Below are positions 58,225 to 64,000 of a stretch of DNA of 64,000 nucleotides, in pieces. A program made the translations under genes and the position numbers. A model generated the notes under the pieces. It made no database searches. It was not told where the DNA came from and saw only the letters and a list, made by a program, of their open reading frames with translations. Location of the stretch: positions 69,849-133,848 of the forward strand of contig CAJNOP010000327.1 of NCBI GenBank assembly GCA_905250075.1, given 5' to 3'. Source of the DNA: Rotaria sp. Silwood1. Lineage: Eukaryota > Rotifera > Eurotatoria > Philodinida > Philodinidae. Positions within the stretch are counted from its first letter, which is position 1, and every line of letters begins with the position of its first letter.

Positions 58225-60800
58225 ATGTATGGTAGCAAACACAGAACAACAGATGGGTAAATTTTTCTTTTCTCAAATTATAATATATATATCATAGTGT
58301 TAATTTTTACTAGTCTATATGAAACCCGAAAAGATGGTAGCGGCTATTCGGTAAGTATTTATTTACGTAAATAATTACGTATAGATTGTTATCATAGAAA
58401 AAAGAAGTACATAGAGACCTTTATTTATTTAGAATAGCCTGAAAGTTTCAATCAAAAAGAATGTATGAGTTCGAGTTTTGTGGGAAAATTCATCATCTCA
58501 ATATAGAAATATTCTTTCTGGCTATAACCTTCAAGATATGCTAAGAGTTATTAGATCTATCTATAAGGCTCAATTACAGAACAAAGTGTACTTTATTTAA
58601 TTTTTCATATGTACTAAATACTAAATTTGAAAATTTATAAAAACAATCATCGTCATTATATTGATCATTATGGTTTTAACTACGCAAAAAGAACTAAATT
58701 TATTACTTTTAGCTATTCAGAAGAAAAAAAAGAATCTGTATATAAGAAATACATCGTCATAGTATAAAAACTAATATAAGTGTCACAGATATATATAATG
58801 AGTCATTACTTTCAGCTGTCACCTTTTTAAAATAGAACTAGTTGTAACGGATCATCGCTTTGATATAATCATAGCCTTAAGATATAATAAATATCAAAAA
58901 AAAAAAACAAAAAATTTTTAATTTATTATAGTCAACAAAACGAGAGTCGAATTTACAAACACATGGATTTAATGACGAATCATCCAATCATCGAAAATAT
59001 ATTCGAACACAATGTATTTTTTTTTTCGTGGCAAAAAACAAAAAGAATGTTTGTTCATTTAGCTTCTTCCAATAATCGAACTGTGCCATCGTCATCATTT
59101 TCTCAGCAGCAACGTCAAAATGGTGACAAAGATAAGAAAACAGTTAAAGATGTATGTAAATTTTTCATTTATATCATATATATTGAAAGTTTTTTTTTTA
59201 AGGCAAAAAAGCCGCTACGTGTGTTTGGTGATTGGTCAGAATTTAAAAGTTCAACAGGCAAAACATATTTTTATAATTGTAAAACAGAAATTTCTCAATG
59301 GGAAAAACCAAAAGGATGGCCAATTGATGAGTAAGATAATTTTTCATTTAGCATTTAAAAAATAAGGATTTTTTTTGTTATTCAGAACAACATCTTCATC
59401 TATTCGATCAACTTCAATATGTCCTTCTACTGATCGAATTAAAAAAGGTTTTTTTTTATTTATTTTACATTATGATTTTTTATTTTTGACAAAATAGAAT
59501 CAAATAATTCACCTACAATTCGTTCTCGATATAAGATGGATGAATCATCAGAAAATTTTCGTTATCAACAAAAAGATATACTTATTCCTAATTCTAATAT
59601 TAAATATGAACAAAATGGTGATATACATTCTCATATAACAAATAATCTAATAAAAGAATCATTACAATCTAATGAATCCTTTAGTACAACTTCAAATATT
59701 CATTTACCTAGTCCAAGTATTACAAAAAAAAACGAATTTATTTTAAATATATGATGGATAGACTTTTTTTATTTTTTTTTGCCTTAGATGATGATAATTC
59801 TCGAATGTCATTTTCATCGACAAGTAGTAAAGAGTCAACAACTATAAACATTTCGGATCGAAATGGTAATGGTAATGATAATAATGGTAGTGTTTTACAT
59901 GTATCATTATCGGAACCTGGTAAAAAATAAATTTTAGAAATGTAGAAAATTTTTATAGTGAGAATATAGGATAGTTGAGTTTATAATTTGTGAAGAAGAG
60001 TTTTTTTTACAAATATTCTAAATTTAATTGAATTATATAGAAAATACTCATAAATTTTATCCTAAAACATGAACATATATATATTTTGGTTCTTGTTTGC
60101 TTTTTTTTTAAAGCTATTTCAGTATCTACCCCAGTGTCTGATATATTAAATAAACCTCATGAAAAAGATTCAATCTCTTTAAATGGTAAAAAAACAATTA
60201 TCTCTTTTAATATATATATATATATTTAATAAAATATAATTTCATATTTAGGAAATGAAACAAAATCTCCATCTACTCGAACAATTCTTCCTTCTATAAC
60301 AACAACAGAACAAACGTGAAATATTCTATTTTCGTTAATAAATAAATATATAAAGTAAAATTTCTTTTTTTTTTTTAGTACAGAAATCGAATCTCCTATT
60401 CCATCGATTTCTAAAATTGAACGTGATCAAGAAATTCAAAAATATTATCGTGGTAGTTTAATTCAACATTTAACTGATTGGCCATCAACTCAATTAGAAA
60501 AACAGGTTTAATAAAAAAGAAATTATTTCTTTTTATTGAATTTCTTTTTTTTTTTTTAGTGTTTAAAACTTTTTGATGATTATTATGGTTATAGTGCTAA
60601 AATGTCAACAGGATTTATTGAACTTAAAGCATTAAAATCGAACTTTCGCGTACTTGAAATAAAACAAAATATTTTAAGACAAAGGTATTTATTTAATCAT
60701 TTTTTGATAAAATAAAAAATTAATTTTTTGTTTTTTCTATTTAAGACTTCTTCGATGTCAACAACATATTAAAGAACGAGAAGATGATAAACTGTTATAA
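58225..60800 (+). CDS. WAC: WW domain-containing adaptor with coiled coil (WAC)
   Basis: 13 exons (58225-58256, 58314-58350, 58932-59013, 59063-59151, 59203-59330, 59386-59447, 59498-59716, 59788-59919, 60114-60185, 60252-60315, 60379-60505, 60560-60684, 60746-60800) join in phase into 407 residues; the human protein has 647. The start [11 protein letters not shown] resembles human MYARKQQRLSDG, which sets the first exon. The WW domain (about 86-118) has Trp91 and Trp113 with [18 protein letters not shown]. The middle is Ser/Thr/Asn-rich and disordered. The C-terminus matches [18 protein letters not shown] and [13 protein letters not shown], then the coiled coil [15 protein letters not shown]. 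In animals WAC works with the RNF20/40 ligase in H2B ubiquitination and affects autophagy and TORC1. Introns are mostly 48-80 bases, with longer ones after exons 2 and 8. Confidence 0.93.
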
Positions 60801-61092
60801 TTATCCTTTCTTGTTTTTTTGGAGGGAAGGGGAAAGTCTTCTGTGTTTTTTTTTTCAATCTTTTCTCAAGCAGCAATGTGTATTAGCATGCACAATAGTG
60901 TTATTCTTAACGCGAATTTGTTCGATATTATTATTGTTTGTGTGTGTGTGTCAGATAAAATAAGAAATATCTTAACATCAGTAGTTTTCTGGCCGATTAA
61001 AAAAAAAATGATGCTGCATAGTGATGATCGGATTTTTCTTTCGTTTTGTTTCTCTATTTGTTCTTTCTAGAAAAAAGAAAAAAAAAAAATTT

Positions 61093-61098
61093 AATAAA
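61093..61098 (+). terminator. Candidate polyadenylation signal of WAC
   Basis: AATAAA lies 293 bases after the WAC stop and is followed by a T/G-rich stretch (ATGTGTTCTTC) within 40 bases. Confidence 0.45.
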
Positions 61099-61511
61099 CT
61101 TTGACTCTTATGTATCGATGTGTTCTTCTTTATATTGTGTATCTTTGGTTTCTTTTTTTTTTTTTTTGTTGTTTATTCTTTTTTTGAAAAAGTTACACAT
61201 TATATATATATATATATATATTTGAAAAATATGGTACTTATGTACAATGATATGTTTTGATAGAACAAAAGATAAGGTAGTTAATTATTATTTTGTTATA
61301 TAATAATAGATTTTAAGAGGAAAAAATATTTGAATAGTATTAGAATATGTAAGTGAATATCAATAGTAAGAATTTCTATTTGATATGAAAAATTTGAGTA
61401 GTATTTAGCAGAAAGAGGTTTTTTTATTTTAAATATGAAAATCATGATAGAAATATTAATTGATATTCAGAATATTTATTAAAAGGAAACTTAAAAACTA
61501 TAATGTATTAA

Positions 61512-61871
61512 CCCTTTTAGGCCCATGGACTCAGCCACTGGATGAAATTTCTTTGAGATTCGATATTTAATATAAGCAGCGTGTATTATGGATATTTTCA
61601 TTCAAACTTTTTAAAAATCTTTCAAGTCATTTTCGACCCATACCCCCCTACGGGGATAGCAAGAAGTATTTTGGGCATTCCCGTGGGAGAATACAGGCGT
61701 GGGTCAAAAATTACCTGAGTGACCTCATTAGGGTTATGAATCATATATAGATATATGTGTCGAAGTCTCTTCTATGTCATAGAGAAAACCGCTTCTCGAT
61801 ATCTTTTTGTATTCGCGAGTTATTCAAAGATCACGAAACTTGAAAAATTTAGTACGGTGAGCCTGAAATGG
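61512..61871. mobile_element. piggyBac-like MITE (360 bp)
   Basis: TTAA occurs on both sides (61508-61511 and 61872-61875). The ends are CCCTTTTAGGCCCA and, in reverse complement, CCATTTCAGGCTCA. A TTAA duplication with CCCTTTNAGGC-like ends is the piggyBac signature. It is non-coding. Confidence 0.75.
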
Positions 61872-62800
61872 TTAATGAATTATAGACATATGCAAAAGAA
61901 ATAATTTATATGTTTGAATCCTTGTTTTTTTTTACGAACATTGAAGTGCATTCTATTTTTAAATTAGATAAGAATTATAGAGTGTGATTAATAATAGCAA
62001 ATTCCAAGATCTAAATTATTTATATTAGATACTTGGTTTTCTTTTTGTTTTGTCATACTATAAAAAGATATTAGTACGTGTTCGGAAAGAAAAAGAAGAA
62101 TGTTGATGAGATATTTAGATGAAATAACAGAAAGATGACAACCTTCTATGAATCAACCGATAATAATTAGATATCAGACTAAAAATAATAAGAAACAACG
62201 AGTAAAACTTTATGAAAAGATGTCTGTTGTCTATTTCATTTTTGTTTTTATTTATGATAAAGTGTAGAATAAATATATGTAAGAAAAAATTTTATTATTT
62301 CAATCATAGAAATTGAGTCAAAATATAACAAAAAATATTTGAATAATTTTTATTGTTTATGATTAAAAATACTATTGAAAAAACAAACAAATTTTTTTGT
62401 TTATTATTTATATATGAGTTTTTAAAATAACTACATAATAAATATCTAGGATAACTCAACGAAAAAAACATGTGTCTAGTTGTTTTTATGACTTATGTCA
62501 GTAATAATGTTACTTCTACATATTAAATAAGTAAAAGAAAAAAGACATGTCTCATGCTCAAGTTCTGACTTAGATATCTGGCGTTTGTCTTCTATAATTA
62601 CCTTTGAATATTCTATATAAGTATAATCGTTAAGCTCTATGAATTTATGCATAATGGAAACTAGCCTGTCAGAATTTATTTGTTATACCACACAATCTAC
62701 TATCTAAGATGAGTGTTACATGTTAATATTTTATAACTATTCTTTATAATTATTCATAAAACATGTTTTATGTATATATTTTTAATATCTATTTTAGATA

Positions 62801-64000
62801 ATGTCAAATGATAATGATCGTCTTCGTGAATTTATATCTTCACCTATTGATTTAGAAAAATTTTTAAATGATGCAATAAATTTAAAAAAACGTATAACAT
62901 TATTTACATCTTCAAATACAATTGATGAAAATAATCTTAATCCTTTAATAAATATAGCTAAATCATTAAGTGATTATCATCATTATGAACAACAAGATGA
63001 AATAATAAGAATAGAAAATAATAATGAACAAGATGATGATAATAATGATGAACAAGATATACATGATAAAGATGATGATGAAAATATAATATCAAGTACA
63101 TGGCGTACAAGACGTAAAAAAGATAAACTTAATACAACTATTTTAAATAATCTTAAAACATATCCAGCTTGTATTGAATATTTATATAAAGAATTTAGTC
63201 AATCACGTCCACATGCATCACATGATACAGCATTTTTAAAAAATATTCGTGAATCAAATCAATCATTATCAAATATATATGATAATAGATTTTTATTAAA
63301 TTTACAAATATTTTTTCCTATTGAATCACGTGATCGTTATCGTCATCAATTAATGAATGAACTTATTTGTTTATCAACATTAACATTAGCACAAATACGT
63401 GATTCAATTGAATGTGTTAGTGATGAACAAATTCTTGGTGAATATTCTGAAAATCCTGATCTTATAAAAACAAATGGACAACGTGCTGGTGATGTTAATA
63501 CAGCTGCTTGTTTTATAATTGAATCAATTATATATGATGATTTACGTCGAACAAATATACGTTTAAGTGAAAAAATTATTGAACAAACAAATACAAATTA
63601 TATACAAGGTAATACAATGGAAATAACAACATTAAATGATCTTAAAATGATACAACTTGGAAAACCATATATTTATTTACATCAAACAAATTGTGAACAT
63701 GTTATTATATTTAGTGAATTAAAATTACTTGAACAAGATCAATGTCATGATTCAAAGTATAAAACAAAACAAAAAAAAAAAAATATTTATTTAAATTTTT
63801 TTTTCTATTCTTTTTAGTCTTTATCCATTATGTCGAATGAAATATCATGGAAGATTTTCATATTGTTTTTTATGTAATGTTTTTTATGCTAAATGGCTTA
63901 TTAGAGATTCACCATTAATACCTGATGATCCATGTTTATTATGTGAAAGATGTTTTAAAGCATGTCACTATGATAAAGACGGAAATAAAGTTGGAAATTT
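62801..64000 (+). CDS. SNAPC3: snRNA-activating protein complex subunit 3 (partial)
   Basis: Exon 1 (62801-63756) and exon 2 (63818 to the window end) join in phase (AA|T), giving about 379 residues before truncation. An acidic Asp/Asn-rich stretch (about 66-93) precedes a basic WRTRRKKDK. The conserved SNAPC3 core follows: QIFFPIESRDRYRHQLMNEL, LSTLTLAQIRDSIECVSD, DVNTAACFIIESIIYDDLR and YLHQTNCEHVIIFSE. Exon 2 supplies Cys pairs (LYPLCRMKYHG, YCFLCNVF, DPCLLCERCFKACHYD) of the C-terminal zinc-binding region. SNAPC3 is the DNA-contacting subunit that recognises the proximal sequence element of snRNA promoters for RNA polymerases II and III. A TTTTAG acceptor ends 3 bases before the ATG. The C-terminus lies outside the window. 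Confidence 0.92.

Larger units (their letters stand above)
60801..62800. other. Intergenic stretch between WAC and SNAPC3
   Basis: A candidate WAC polyadenylation signal AATAAA lies at 61093-61098, and a piggyBac-like MITE at 61512-61871. The rest is AT-rich with AT microsatellites (about 61201-61221) and no supported gene. The ORF at 60819-61070 is 3' UTR read-through. Confidence 0.55.

Noticed and set aside
1..64000. tRNA, rRNA or other structural RNA genes
   Set aside because: No cloverleaf with a convincing B-box (GGTTCGAATCC-like) or rRNA core was recognised by eye; a covariance-model search would be needed to exclude them.

Overview
The window reads as animal nuclear DNA. It is very AT-rich, its genes are interrupted by many introns of roughly 45-80 bases, and every gene that can be assigned is a conserved metazoan gene. 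A plant-style PPR gene fragment, short inverted GTGTGG/CCACAC hairpins that resemble the reported bdelloid telomeric repeat, and strong 3' splice sites only 2-12 bases upstream of several start codons (as expected for spliced-leader genes) together suggest a bdelloid rotifer. That assignment is an inference. One scaffold gap of exactly 100 N lies at 37495-37594.

The window divides in two. Positions 1 to about 25000 are an accessory, transposon-dominated region with no intact host gene. It contains a 0.86 kb foldback element (1-859); a TA-flanked foldback element (1456-6475) that received two head-to-tail Helitrons (1601-2147 and 2148-5631); a 2 kb hAT-like element with satellite arms (9486-11519); a mosaic of inverted repeats (13835-15110); a hAT-like MITE with a perfect 8-base target duplication (18387-18963); and a complete, apparently young PIF/Harbinger-like transposon with identical 161-base terminal repeats and a spliced 385-residue transposase (21043-23115). 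Host-gene debris lies between them: a PPR exon (15361-15685), a membrane-protein start broken by an in-frame TGA (8896-9126), and membrane-protein fragments around 19.7-21.0 kb.

Positions 26000-64000 carry seven host genes, all on the + strand: SELENBP1 (methanethiol oxidase), UBIAD1 (menaquinone-4 prenyltransferase), an SLC25A33/36 mitochondrial pyrimidine nucleotide carrier, a single-pass receptor guanylate cyclase, a TGIF-type TALE homeobox gene, WAC (WW and coiled-coil adaptor) and SNAPC3 (cut by the window end). For all seven the exons join with consistent reading phase. The first four and the last two are fairly closely packed. TGIF stands alone with about 6.6 kb of non-coding sequence upstream and 5.7 kb downstream, the usual setting of a developmental transcription factor. 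Mobile elements in this half are small non-autonomous ones (hAT-like, mariner-like, piggyBac-like, foldback) in introns or between genes. The genes do not form one pathway. The set covers sulphur metabolism, quinone synthesis, mitochondrial nucleotide transport, cGMP signalling and transcription.
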